Source: UKL13-2 sp040379385 | Lineage (GTDB): Bacteria > Pseudomonadota > Gammaproteobacteria > Burkholderiales > Usitatibacteraceae | Length of the DNA: 20,363 nucleotides | Reading direction: 5' to 3' | NCBI GenBank assembly: GCA_040379385.1 | Contig: JBEILF010000032.1 | Coordinates: forward strand, 1 to 20,363 | Shown: positions 1 to 7,366 of the stretch, one piece after another | How positions within the stretch are numbered: position 1 is the stretch's first letter | Layout: every line of letters starts with the position of its first letter | Position numbers and translations under genes: made by a program | Notes under the pieces: generated by a model | What the model saw: only the letters and a program-made list of their open reading frames with translations | Databases searched by the model: none | What the model was told of the DNA's origin: nothing

Positions 1-810
1 GCGTCGCCACACACTTTTTGCCCGCAACTTTGTGCTGGGTCTTGCGCGCAGCGGCGCGCCGCTGCGCGCGGCTCCTGCGCGAAACGCAATCTTGCCTGTT
101 CCTCAACCCGACGCGCTTCCGCCTCCGCCACCAACATATCTTGTCGACGCTTGGCCTCTTGGGCGGCCTGCTCCACACGTTTTACCTCTGCGGCTCGTTC
201 CAATTGAATTTGCACCAGAAGAACGCGCCTTTTCTCAATCTGTTGCCACCATAGGCCGCCGAGCAAAGCAACAATGGTGACTACGGTACCGGGTAACGCG
301 GTACGCACTAGCGACCCACCCCGCTGCCGCTTACTGCACCACAATGCAAGTTCATCGTCATGTGCCAAGCCTGAATATTTCATGCGTCGCCGGTTGCTTA
401 GCAGGGCGTTGCTTCCGGGCGATTGGCAAGATTGGCAAACCAATTTGGCTGGTTTCTCTCTTGCTGTGGATGCGTGCTGCAGGTTCGCTCTCGGGCGATT
501 CGACGGCGATTTTGCGCCTTGCTGCCGAAGCATGGCCCGCTATGCTGTGCTTAGTCAGGCAAAAAATCGCTCGCCTGTTCACCTACTCGCCCGCGTTCGA
601 ATGCGCCGCCATGAAATGTTCAGGCTAGCGCAACATCATATCGGTGAGGGCGATTTTCGCATGGGTTAGTCAACCAATCATCGCCGATCACTCCGTCTCG
701 TCGAGCGCGCAATCTTGCTCGGCGACCTCGACCAGCTGTTGATACTGTCGCATGATCTAGGCCTCAGATGCGTTCCCGGACAGGCTCAGTGCTTCATAGT
801 GATTTTGCAT
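1..810 (-). pseudogene. Decayed J-domain (DnaJ-like) membrane protein gene, partial, interrupted by a repeat element
   Basis: Read on the minus strand, an ATG at 810-808 lies 6 nt after a strong GAGGAG ribosome site. It opens a peptide resembling helix I/II of a J domain (MQNHYEALSLSGNASEA). A TAG at 757-759 interrupts this, and the same frame continues with IMRQYQQLVEVAEQ, a TGA at 688-690, another TGA, then LTHAKIALTD just before the element at 368-626. The HPD motif is not recognisable. Beyond the element, on the same strand, an open frame from 383 to the window edge encodes a hydrophobic segment (VVTIVALLGGLWW) and then a charged Glu/Arg/Ala-rich coiled coil. J domain, membrane anchor and coiled coil form a plausible single protein; joining them is my inference. 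The ATG at 381-383 lies inside the element's terminal repeat, so the distal part may still be translated by chance. The gene begins 49 nt after the DUF3617 gene on the same strand. Confidence 0.6.
368..626. mobile_element. MITE-like element with 17-bp terminal inverted repeats
   Basis: The ends are inverted copies of each other. The left end (368-384) reads AGCCTGAATATTTCATG, and the reverse complement of 610-626 reads AGCCTGAACATTTCATG, 16 of 17 identical. The interior codes for nothing recognisable and has small internal inverted repeats, such as ATTGG/CCAAT near 435-455. The left ~140 bp aligns with a second copy at 8528-8657. It sits inside the decayed J-domain gene. No clear target-site duplication is visible. 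The ends loosely resemble those of IS1380-family elements as I remember them; that assignment is tentative. Confidence 0.55.
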
Positions 811-832
811 CTATCACTCCTCAACCATCCAA

Positions 833-847
833 GCGGAGAACCTCCGC
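833..847 (-). terminator. Short GC hairpin after the DUF3617 gene
   Basis: GCGGAG and CTCCGC form a perfect 6-bp stem with a 3-nt loop, 13 nt past the stop codon of the DUF3617 gene and just before the J-domain pseudogene. No run of T follows, so it is at best a weak terminator or a 3'-end stabiliser. Confidence 0.3.
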
Positions 848-859
848 CCCGCGCCAGAA

Positions 860-1309
860 CTATTTCTGCGCCTTGTCACAAGTGTCGGCAATCTTTCTGC
901 CTTCCATATTCATGGTCATGCTGCCGCGCGGACTGCTGACGTTCATTTTCATTTTGTACTCGTCTTTGCCGTTATGCGTCAGCTTGCCGTCGCCGGTGGT
1001 GCCGTCAACACACTTCAAAGACCACGTAACGGTGCTGCCATCAACCTTTGGTTGGACTGGATCACATTCCCCCTCACCGCGTGGCATCATCGGGGTCCGC
1101 TGTTCGTTCCATTTCACTTCGCCCGGCTTAACACACCGCGTCGCGGTCATACCATTGGCCATTTTTGCCGCTATCTCCGGCGGCATGCCAAGCATGTCTA
1201 TCTTACTCGTGATCCGCCAGAGGCCCGGTGGCATTTCCTTGAGCTCAGCCGCAGACACGGTGACGCCCAGCAGACTGGCCGTGAAGCCGATTAATAGTGC
1301 TTTCATCAT
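860..1309 (-). CDS. DUF3617 domain periplasmic protein
   Basis: This encodes a small exported protein of about 150 residues. It begins MMKALLIGFTASLLGVTVSA, a typical signal peptide (Lys, hydrophobic core, small residues before a cleavage site near A-A-E). The mature part follows the DUF3617 pattern as I know it: a start like 'MPPGLWRIT', a middle Cys in 'TRCVKPGE', a second near 'GECDPV', then 'VTWSLKC' and repeated Met-containing strands near the end (MKMNV, MTMNMEGRK). DUF3617 proteins have no established biochemical role. The open frame extends a further 59 residues upstream, but that stretch is Cys/Trp/Arg-rich and unlike a signal peptide. I chose the ATG at 1309 because GGTGGA lies 5 nt upstream; the next codon is also ATG. 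It is divergent from the terC-like gene. Confidence 0.82.
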   Translation of the reverse strand: MMKALLIGFTASLLGVTVSAAELKEMPPGLWRITSKIDMLGMPPEIAAKMANGMTATRCVKPGEVKWNEQRTPMMPRGEGECDPVQPKVDGSTVTWSLKCVDGTTGDGKLTHNGKDEYKMKMNVSSPRGSMTMNMEGRKIADTCDKAQK

Positions 1310-1509
1310 AGTTTCCACCCCAGTCGTCGTTTTGCAGAGCTGGGATGCTACCGTGCCGACTACCCCCTGACAATACCGCCAACTTTGCGCGGCAGTAGCG
1401 GGTGAAGCCAACCACCCACGCCAGCGACAAGCGTCAATGACACAACTCAAACACGCCGGGGCGTTTTGTCGGCAAAATAGCGTCAAACAATAAAGGTGAG
1501 GGAAAACAC

Positions 1510-2415
1510 ATGGAAATCATGTCGATGGAGTTTTTACAGGCGTTGCTGGCGATCATCGCCATCGACTTAGTGCTGGCGGGCGATAACGCCATCGTGATCG
1601 GTCTGGCGGCGCGAAATCTGCCCCCCCACCTGCAAAAGAAAGCCGTGTTCTGGGGTGCCATCGGCGCGGTCGTGGTGCGTGCGGTGTTGACCATGGGTGT
1701 CGTCTGGCTGCTGAAGATCCCAGGCTTCCTCCTCGCTGGCGGTGTTGCTCTGATCTGGATTGCCTATCAGTTGGTGGCCGATGAAGGTGGCGATCACGAC
1801 AATATCCAAGGCGGCACCACATTCCGGCAGGCGATTCAAACCATTGTGGTGGCCGACGCCATCATGGGTGTAGACAATGTGCTCGCCGTTGCTGGTGCCG
1901 CGCACGGCAGCTTCTTGCTGGTGGTGTTCGGTCTGTTGGTTAGCATACCGATCGTGATGTGGGGCTCTACGTTGATCCTGAAATGGGTGGAGCGTTTCCC
2001 GCAAATCATTGTTGCTGGCGCGGGCATTCTTGGTTGGACAGCCGCCAAGATGATCATATCCGAGCCGCTCATCAAACAGTTTTTTGTTGATCACCACGAG
2101 TGGAGGATTGTTCTCTACGTATTCTGTATCGGCATTGTCATGTGCATTCCAATGCTGAAGCGGCTGCAAGGCAGGTTATCCGCTACGCCTCTGTGTTTTG
2201 CATTCACTATCGTCTGGCTGATGGTGTTTGATTACTTGGAGGAATACACGGCGGCGCGTTATTTTCCGGCAGGTGAAGTGCCGATTGCGATGGAGCTAAT
2301 TGATCTCGTGATGTGGCTCGGATGGATTCCCTTTGTCATCATGCTGTCCAAGGCCTTAATACCGCCACCCGCCCCGCCGACTGCATCCACAAAACCCGCT
2401 GATCAGGCGTCGTGA
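1510..2415 (+). CDS. TerC/YjbE-family integral membrane protein
   Basis: This 301-residue polytopic membrane protein has the two acidic transmembrane motifs of the TerC family: DLVLAGDNA near residues 20-28 and ADAIMGVDNVLAV near 115-127. They form two halves joined by a polar loop (VADEGGDHDN). About seven hydrophobic segments are visible. Length and motifs fit the YjbE branch, often linked to manganese or other metal export. Some relatives are controlled by a Mn-sensing yybP-ykoY riboswitch, but the ~200 nt upstream show no such conserved core. The ATG at 1510 is preceded by AGGTGAGGG; a second in-frame ATG at 1519 is possible. The C-terminal tail is Pro/Ala-rich. Its 3' end overlaps the opposing threonine ammonia-lyase gene by 13 nt. 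Confidence 0.88.
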   Translation: MEIMSMEFLQALLAIIAIDLVLAGDNAIVIGLAARNLPPHLQKKAVFWGAIGAVVVRAVLTMGVVWLLKIPGFLLAGGVALIWIAYQLVADEGGDHDNIQGGTTFRQAIQTIVVADAIMGVDNVLAVAGAAHGSFLLVVFGLLVSIPIVMWGSTLILKWVERFPQIIVAGAGILGWTAAKMIISEPLIKQFFVDHHEWRIVLYVFCIGIVMCIPMLKRLQGRLSATPLCFAFTIVWLMVFDYLEEYTAARYFPAGEVPIAMELIDLVMWLGWIPFVIMLSKALIPPPAPPTASTKPADQAS

Positions 2416-3614
2416 TGTATCGCGCGGGCGCGAAAGCCGACTGCCGCCAAGCGCGTCACGATCTCGTCGATATGCGCCGCGTTGCGCGTCTTAAGAACAA
2501 ATTCCACCTCCGCGCTTTGCACCGGTAAGTTGGTGAAAGCGCGCTGGTGATGCACTTCTTCGATGTTGGCATTCGATTCCGCGATCACGCTTGTGATCTT
2601 GGCCAACGCCCCCGGTAAATCACGCAACTCGACTTTGATACGAGCCAGACGGCCGGAGCGCACCATACCGCGCTGAATGATTTCGGCCAACATTAGCGGA
2701 TCGATATTGCCACCGCACAATACCAAACCAACTTTGCGACCAACGAAGCGATGACGATGACGCATCAGCGCGGCCAGCGAAACCGCGCCGGCCCCTTCGA
2801 CCACAGTCTTTTCGATTTCGAGCAACATCACAATGGCCTGCTCGATATCACCTTCGTCGACCAGCACAATATCGGTCACAAGCTTCTCTACAATGGCGAG
2901 GGTGTGTTTCCCCGGCTCTTTGACCGCGATGCCCTCGGCAATCGTCGACGGGCCGTAGCTCGCCGTTGTATGGTTAACCGCCGCAAACATGGATGCGTAG
3001 CGCGTCGTTTCCACCCCCACCACGTCCATCGTCGGCTTCAACGCCATGGCGGCGGTAGCAATACCTGAAATCAGACCACCGCCACCGATGGCAATCGCGA
3101 GGGTGTCGATATCGGGTTGCTGTTCGAGCATTTCGAGTGCAATCGTTCCCTGACCGGCGATCACCTTTTCGTCATCGTAAGGATGCACAAATACTAGACC
3201 ACGTGCTTCGGCGAGCGCGAATGCGTGTACCTTGGCCTCGTCAAAGCCTTCACCGTGTAAAACCACCTCCGCACCATGACGACGCGTCATCTCCACTTTT
3301 ACATTCGGCGTGTACTGCGGCATGACGATGACGCTCGGGATACCAAGGCGCGCCGCGTGGTGGGCAACACCCTGCGCGTGGTTACCGGCACTTGCTGCAA
3401 TCACACCACGCTGCTTCTGGGCATCATTGAGTGAAGCCAACTTGTTTAGCGCACCTCGCTCCTTGAAACTTGCCGTGAACTGATGGTTTTCAAACTTCAG
3501 GTAGACCTCGGCTCCGGTGATCTCGGACAAGGTGCGCGAGTGCAGGCATGGCGTGGTCACCACATGCCCCTTTAGCGTCTGTGCCGCCTGCTTTATGTCA
3601 TCGAGAGAAATCAT
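2403..3614 (-). CDS. ilvA: Threonine ammonia-lyase (short form with ACT domain)
   Basis: This is a PLP-dependent fold-type II enzyme of 403 residues converting L-threonine (and serine) to 2-oxobutyrate (or pyruvate) plus ammonia. The PLP lysine is K51 in SFKERGA, the substrate loop is SAGNHAQG at 75-82, and the phosphate-binding tetraglycine is at 177-180. A single ACT regulatory domain occupies about residues 328-400 (start LARIKVELRDLPGALAKI). This architecture is that of the ~400-residue single-ACT family, not the ~515-residue biosynthetic E. coli IlvA, so the role could be catabolic (TdcB-like) or isoleucine synthesis. It starts 34 nt after dadA on the same strand, with only a weak ribosome site, suggesting co-transcription. 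The stop overlaps the convergent TerC-family gene. Confidence 0.92.
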   Translation of the reverse strand: MISLDDIKQAAQTLKGHVVTTPCLHSRTLSEITGAEVYLKFENHQFTASFKERGALNKLASLNDAQKQRGVIAASAGNHAQGVAHHAARLGIPSVIVMPQYTPNVKVEMTRRHGAEVVLHGEGFDEAKVHAFALAEARGLVFVHPYDDEKVIAGQGTIALEMLEQQPDIDTLAIAIGGGGLISGIATAAMALKPTMDVVGVETTRYASMFAAVNHTTASYGPSTIAEGIAVKEPGKHTLAIVEKLVTDIVLVDEGDIEQAIVMLLEIEKTVVEGAGAVSLAALMRHRHRFVGRKVGLVLCGGNIDPLMLAEIIQRGMVRSGRLARIKVELRDLPGALAKITSVIAESNANIEEVHHQRAFTNLPVQSAEVEFVLKTRNAAHIDEIVTRLAAVGFRARAIHHDA

Positions 3615-3648
3615 CGGGACTTGCTGACTTGTAAACTACGCCGCGAGG

Positions 3649-4944
3649 CTAAGCAGTCGGCGGCTTGCGACCGTCGACGTTTAAGAAACGGTAATCAACC
3701 TCCGGCACCTTGCCGGAGACCAGATCGGCAAGGGCGCGGCCCGACCCCGGCCCCTCGGTCCAGCCTAGGGTGCCGTGGCCCGTGTTCAGAAACAGATTCG
3801 AGTAGTTGGCACGACCGATCAAGGGGCGGTTAGAGGGTGTCGATGGTCGGAGCCCCGTCCAATACTGCGGTCGGTCATAGTCCGCCGCGTTCGGAAATAA
3901 CTCACGCGCCCGCTTAATCAACGCCTCGCAGCGCACCATATTGAGTTCGGTGCTGTAACCGGCGAGCTCGGCCGTGCCGGCGATCCGCATACGGTCCCCC
4001 ACGCGCGAAAACACAATTTTCATCGCCTCGTCGGTGAGGCTGACTTGGGGCGCACCACCAAAACCTTCGGTAACCAGTGTGGCCGAATAACCCTTTGCCG
4101 GATATACCGGGATTGAAACGCCGATCGTTTTCAACATCGGCGTGCTGTACGAACCAAGACAAACCACATAGGCGTCGGCCGACATTGCTTCGTAGCTAAC
4201 GCAGCCCCTCTGCTTGACCACAACACTCGAAACACGCGCAGGTTCAGCACTTTTGTCGACGCGCAACGCCTCAATGGAGGTGTCGTACATAAACTTCACG
4301 CCACGCGCCGCCGCGAGTTTGGACAGGTTCTGTGTGAACTTGAAGGCATCACCGGATTCATCTGTTTTCGCATAACTTGCGCCGCGCAATTTTTGCCCCA
4401 AACTCGCCAGCGCGGGCTCAATACGCAGCGCCTCTTCACGGCTGATCACATGGCGCTCAATACCGTACTGGGACAGCAATGCGCACGCCTCGGCAGCACC
4501 GGCATAGTCAGATTCTTCGGTATAAAACTGCATGATGCCGCAGGTTAAATGATTGTATTCGATACCCGTTTCGGCGCGCAGTGCCTGCAACGATTCCCGA
4601 CTGTACAAACCGAGGTTCACCATCTGTTGAATATTAAAGCGATAACGCGACGGCAAACACTCAATCAAAAACTCCAGTCCCCATGAAAGCTGTTGCCAAT
4701 CTAATTGCGGTCGCAGCAAGAGCGGGGCGTCTTCCTTAAACAGCCACTTGATTACCTTCATCGGCGCAGAGGGCGTCGCCCACGGTTCGGATTGCGAGAC
4801 CGAAACCTGCGCCCCGTTGGCAAAACTCGTTTCAAGCCCCGCCGCCGACTGCCGGTCCACGACCACAACATCGTGCCCTAACTTGGACAGATACCAAGCA
4901 GAACATACGCCGATGACGCCCGCCCCCAAAACGATGACTTTCAA
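3649..4944 (-). CDS. dadA: D-amino acid dehydrogenase, FAD-dependent
   Basis: This 432-residue flavoprotein, the same length as E. coli DadA, oxidatively deaminates D-amino acids such as D-alanine to the keto acid and passes electrons to the respiratory chain at the membrane. It starts with the dinucleotide-binding motif VIVLGAGVIGVCSAWYLS, followed by ETSFANGAQVS. C-terminal conserved segments include WTGLRPSTPSNRPLIGR and NLFLNTGHGTLGWT. The start is TTG at 4944, with GGAGG 5 nt upstream. Translating from the ATG at 5031 would add 29 unrelated residues and begin upstream of the predicted promoter, so I reject it. No alanine racemase gene (dadX) is adjacent; instead a threonine ammonia-lyase follows, suggesting an amino-acid deamination unit. 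Confidence 0.93.
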   Translation of the reverse strand: MKVIVLGAGVIGVCSAWYLSKLGHDVVVVDRQSAAGLETSFANGAQVSVSQSEPWATPSAPMKVIKWLFKEDAPLLLRPQLDWQQLSWGLEFLIECLPSRYRFNIQQMVNLGLYSRESLQALRAETGIEYNHLTCGIMQFYTEESDYAGAAEACALLSQYGIERHVISREEALRIEPALASLGQKLRGASYAKTDESGDAFKFTQNLSKLAAARGVKFMYDTSIEALRVDKSAEPARVSSVVVKQRGCVSYEAMSADAYVVCLGSYSTPMLKTIGVSIPVYPAKGYSATLVTEGFGGAPQVSLTDEAMKIVFSRVGDRMRIAGTAELAGYSTELNMVRCEALIKRARELFPNAADYDRPQYWTGLRPSTPSNRPLIGRANYSNLFLNTGHGTLGWTEGPGSGRALADLVSGKVPEVDYRFLNVDGRKPPTA

Positions 4945-4950
4945 ACCCGC

Positions 4951-4955
4951 CTCCG
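4951..4955 (-). promoter_or_regulatory. Ribosome binding site deciding the TTG start of dadA
   Basis: GGAGG sits on the minus strand 6 nt before TTG-AAA-GTC-ATC. It supports initiation at the rare TTG codon 4944-4942, which places the Rossmann motif at the extreme N-terminus, as in DadA homologues. Confidence 0.7.
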
Positions 4956-5002
4956 ATTTACCAGCATAGAACAGCGGATGTGAGCAAAATCCGCAACGGC
5001 GC

Positions 5003-5031
5003 AGTCTATGAGAATGCGCTACTATTGTCAA
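5003..5031 (-). promoter_or_regulatory. Sigma70-type promoter for dadA
   Basis: On the minus strand, TTGACA (5026-5031) is a perfect -35 element. After a 17-nt spacer comes TAGACT (5003-5008), matching 4 of 6 of the -10 consensus. Transcription would begin near 4996, about 50 nt before the TTG start. The divergent Nudix gene must use this same 131-nt intergenic region, but I see no convincing promoter for it. Confidence 0.6.
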
Positions 5032-5075
5032 AAAATGACGGTGACTAAAAGGTACACATAAAACAACCCTGTCGC

Positions 5076-5930
5076 ATGAAAACCGCCCTTTATCAGCTTG
5101 TTCAAACCGCGTGTACGTTCAACCCATCGGACTCTTTGCTGCCGTTCAATGTGGAAGGCGTACTTGTCGGCTGGATGAACAAGTCTTTCGCCGAGCGCCT
5201 CGAAGCATGGCCCGAGTTGTTCGTCATGCGCCCGCGCGGGGTCGGGATGATCGGCGATTTTCCGAATGCCGAGCATCGCAGCGCGGCAATGGCCGAGGTG
5301 GTAGAGAGCCTTGCCACACAGGATGTTATTCGCGGCTGGCGAAACGAATTGGTGGATGTGGGCGAGACTTTTCATTCACCACCACTGTTGCACATAGAAC
5401 GTGCCGCATCACGTTACTTCGGCTTCACCATGTATTCCTCGCATTTGAACGGCCTGACGGCAAGACATGGCCAGCCGTATATGTGGCTCGCCAAACGCGC
5501 GGCAACGAAGTATATGGATCCGGGCAAGCTCGACAACATTGCCGCCGGTCGTATCGCACGAGGATACACGCCCATGACCACCCTGATTAAAGAGAGTTTT
5601 GAAGAAGCCGGGATCCCAAACGATCTGGCTAAGCAGGCTCATGCGGCCGGGGCGGTGCGGTGTAAACAGAAAGTTGAGGAAGGGCTGCATAATGAGGTGG
5701 TATTTGTGCACGACCTCGTCCTACCAGATTCATTTGTACCCACACCACAAGACGGCGAAGTGGAAAGTTTCGAATGCGTGCCCGTTGTCGATTTGCTCAA
5801 GCGACTTGAGCGCCCTTCTCAGTTCACCATCGATTCGGCACTGGTGATTGTGGACTGCTTAATCAGACGCGGCTACATCAATTCTGATCGGGAAGACTAT
5901 CTCGATTTGCTGCACGCGATGCGCCCGTAG
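5076..5930 (+). CDS. Nudix hydrolase with DUF4743-like N-terminal domain
   Basis: The 284-residue protein has an N-terminal domain (about 1-115) of the DUF4743 type, found in fungal and bacterial Nudix proteins related to thiamine-pyrophosphate enzymes, followed by a Nudix fold. A divergent Nudix box runs from G158 to I180. The metal-binding core KESFEEAG (172-179) keeps E173, E176 and E177, but the canonical early Glu is Y164 and the usual Arg is K172. The family hydrolyses X-linked nucleoside diphosphates or related pyrophosphates; the substrate cannot be named from sequence. The ATG at 5076 has no strong ribosome site. The gene ends 6 nt before sbtA, so the two are probably co-transcribed, which hints at a link to bicarbonate uptake or its nucleotide signalling (inference). 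Confidence 0.8.
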   Translation: MKTALYQLVQTACTFNPSDSLLPFNVEGVLVGWMNKSFAERLEAWPELFVMRPRGVGMIGDFPNAEHRSAAMAEVVESLATQDVIRGWRNELVDVGETFHSPPLLHIERAASRYFGFTMYSSHLNGLTARHGQPYMWLAKRAATKYMDPGKLDNIAAGRIARGYTPMTTLIKESFEEAGIPNDLAKQAHAAGAVRCKQKVEEGLHNEVVFVHDLVLPDSFVPTPQDGEVESFECVPVVDLLKRLERPSQFTIDSALVIVDCLIRRGYINSDREDYLDLLHAMRP

Positions 5931-5936
5931 CGGATC

Positions 5937-6872
5937 ATGATGGATCCGGTCGTCCTATTCTTTGTCCTTGGTGTGGTGGCGCGTCTGGTCAAGAGCGACC
6001 TTCGCTTACCCGAAGCGCTTTACGAAACGCTGTCCATCTATTTGTTGCTCGCCATCGGCTTAAAGGGCGGCGTTGAACTGGCAAAACATCCCATCAGTAC
6101 GGTGGCACCGCAGGCGATGGCCATTGTGGTGATGGGACTGTTGTTGCCACTACTCGCCTATCCGATTTTGCGATTTATTGGCCGACTCAACAACTTCGAT
6201 GCGGCAGCCATTGCAGCACACTACGGTTCCGTATCGGTGGTGACATTTGCCGTGGGCCTCGCGTTTGTCACAAAACGCGGCATTGCTTACGAAGAGTACA
6301 TGCCATTGTTCGTCGCGCTGTTAGAAGTGCCCGGCATCATCGTAGGTATCCTTCTCGCGCGCCTGCACACACTAAAGTCAGTGCATTGGGGAGAACTTGC
6401 CCGCGAAATTATGTTCGGCAAGTCTGTCGTGCTGCTGGTCGGCGGTCTGTGTATCGGCTGGCTGGCGGGGCCTCAAGGCATCGATCCGATGCGCGGCCTT
6501 TTCTTCGATCTATTTAAGGGTGTACTCGCATTGTTCCTGTTGGAAATGGGTCTGGTTGCCGCGAGTCGTCTTAGCGATTTAAAAAAATCCGGTCCGTTCC
6601 TAATCGGCTTTGGCGTTGTTATCCCCGTACTGTTTTCGTTCATCGGTGCCGGGCTTGGCACTTTGCTCGGACTCTCATTGGGCGGCACCACCCTGCTTGC
6701 CGTACTCGCCGCGAGTGCGTCCTATATTGCCGCGCCCGCCGCGATTCGCATTGCCGTTCCTGAAGCCAATCCTAGCCTGTCAATTGGTGCCGCGCTCGGT
6801 ATCACCTTCCCTTTTAACCTCACACTTGGAATACCGCTGTATTTCGAGATTGCCAAGATGCTGCATAAATGA
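5937..6872 (+). CDS. sbtA: SbtA-type sodium-dependent bicarbonate transporter
   Basis: This is a 311-residue membrane protein of the SbtA family (DUF897), which in cyanobacteria imports HCO3- with Na+. Recognisable family stretches are LLLAIGLKGGVELA (35-48), IAAHYGSVSVVTFAVGLAF (91-109), LLEVPGIIVG (128-137) and the C-terminal ASASYIAAPAAIRIAVPEANPS. About ten hydrophobic segments form two inverted halves. It is shorter than cyanobacterial SbtA (about 370 residues); the central cytoplasmic loop is reduced. The start has a poor ribosome site, consistent with translation from the Nudix message 6 nt upstream. Its last codons overlap sbtB in an ATGA. In a non-cyanobacterium the likely role is supply of bicarbonate for carboxylation reactions; no carboxysome or RuBisCO gene is in the window. 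Confidence 0.9.
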   Translation: MMDPVVLFFVLGVVARLVKSDLRLPEALYETLSIYLLLAIGLKGGVELAKHPISTVAPQAMAIVVMGLLLPLLAYPILRFIGRLNNFDAAAIAAHYGSVSVVTFAVGLAFVTKRGIAYEEYMPLFVALLEVPGIIVGILLARLHTLKSVHWGELAREIMFGKSVVLLVGGLCIGWLAGPQGIDPMRGLFFDLFKGVLALFLLEMGLVAASRLSDLKKSGPFLIGFGVVIPVLFSFIGAGLGTLLGLSLGGTTLLAVLAASASYIAAPAAIRIAVPEANPSLSIGAALGITFPFNLTLGIPLYFEIAKMLHK

Positions 6873-7171
6873 ATACACACCCGAAGCAACTGCTGGTCAT
6901 TATTGGAGAAGCGACACTGGAAAAGTTTCTGCTGCGCGACATCAAGGGTTTTGGTGCTCACGGCTATACCATTGCCGAAGTGCGTGGTGGTGGCGAACAC
7001 GGCATTCGAGACGCTGAGTGGGAGGGCAGCCGCTCGATTCGTATAGAAGTTGTCTGCGAAGAGGCCGTCGCTGAAAAGATTGCCGAGCATGTGATTGCGC
7101 ATTATGCAAAAAACTTTTCGTTATCGTTGTACGTATCTCAAGTCGGCGTGATTCGCAAAGACAAATACTAG
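6869..7171 (+). CDS. sbtB: SbtB-like PII-family regulator
   Basis: This 100-residue PII-like protein partners SbtA. Cyanobacterial SbtB forms a trimer that binds adenine nucleotides (cAMP, AMP, ADP, ATP) and inhibits SbtA. The sequence fits the ferredoxin-like fold: strand KQLLVIIGEATLEKFLL (6-22), GAHGYTIAEVRGGGEHGIR (29-47) leading into the T-loop, then SIRIEVVCEEAVAEKIAEHV. It ends at VGVIRKDKY and lacks the C-terminal Cys-Gly-Pro-x-Gly-Cys redox loop of many cyanobacterial SbtB proteins. The ATG overlaps the sbtA stop by 4 nt, indicating translational coupling. Confidence 0.85.
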   Translation: MNTHPKQLLVIIGEATLEKFLLRDIKGFGAHGYTIAEVRGGGEHGIRDAEWEGSRSIRIEVVCEEAVAEKIAEHVIAHYAKNFSLSLYVSQVGVIRKDKY

Positions 7172-7366
7172 GGTATCTCTGAATAAGTCCATTTCGTCGC
7201 TTCACATTTGCCCGAGGCGGAGATTGCTTCCGAAAAATCTTCTCCGTGCATCTCAATCAAATGCGGGGTCGAAGTACTTGCGTGTTTGCCAGCGTCGGTG
7301 CCTTGTCCGGCTTAGAACTGAACTCGTTCCGAGCTTGCCTAAACTTACCCTGACCGGTCGCGTCCG

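Noticed and set aside
18..280. Open frames on the plus strand at the left edge
   Set aside because: They lie opposite a minus-strand frame with a clear membrane segment and coiled coil, and their own products are Arg/Pro/Cys-rich and featureless.
1310..1509. Possible yybP-ykoY manganese riboswitch before the TerC-family gene
   Set aside because: Family members elsewhere carry it, but the conserved paired core motifs are not recognisable in this ~200 nt leader.
1567..2169. 200-codon minus-strand frame inside the TerC-family gene
   Set aside because: It is the His/Asn/Gln-rich antisense shadow of a well-conserved membrane protein gene.
7172..7191. Sequence GGTATCTCTGAATAAGTCC after sbtB, reminiscent of IS5-type ends
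   Set aside because: No partner inverted repeat or transposase remnant is seen in the following 195 nt; resemblance is from memory only.
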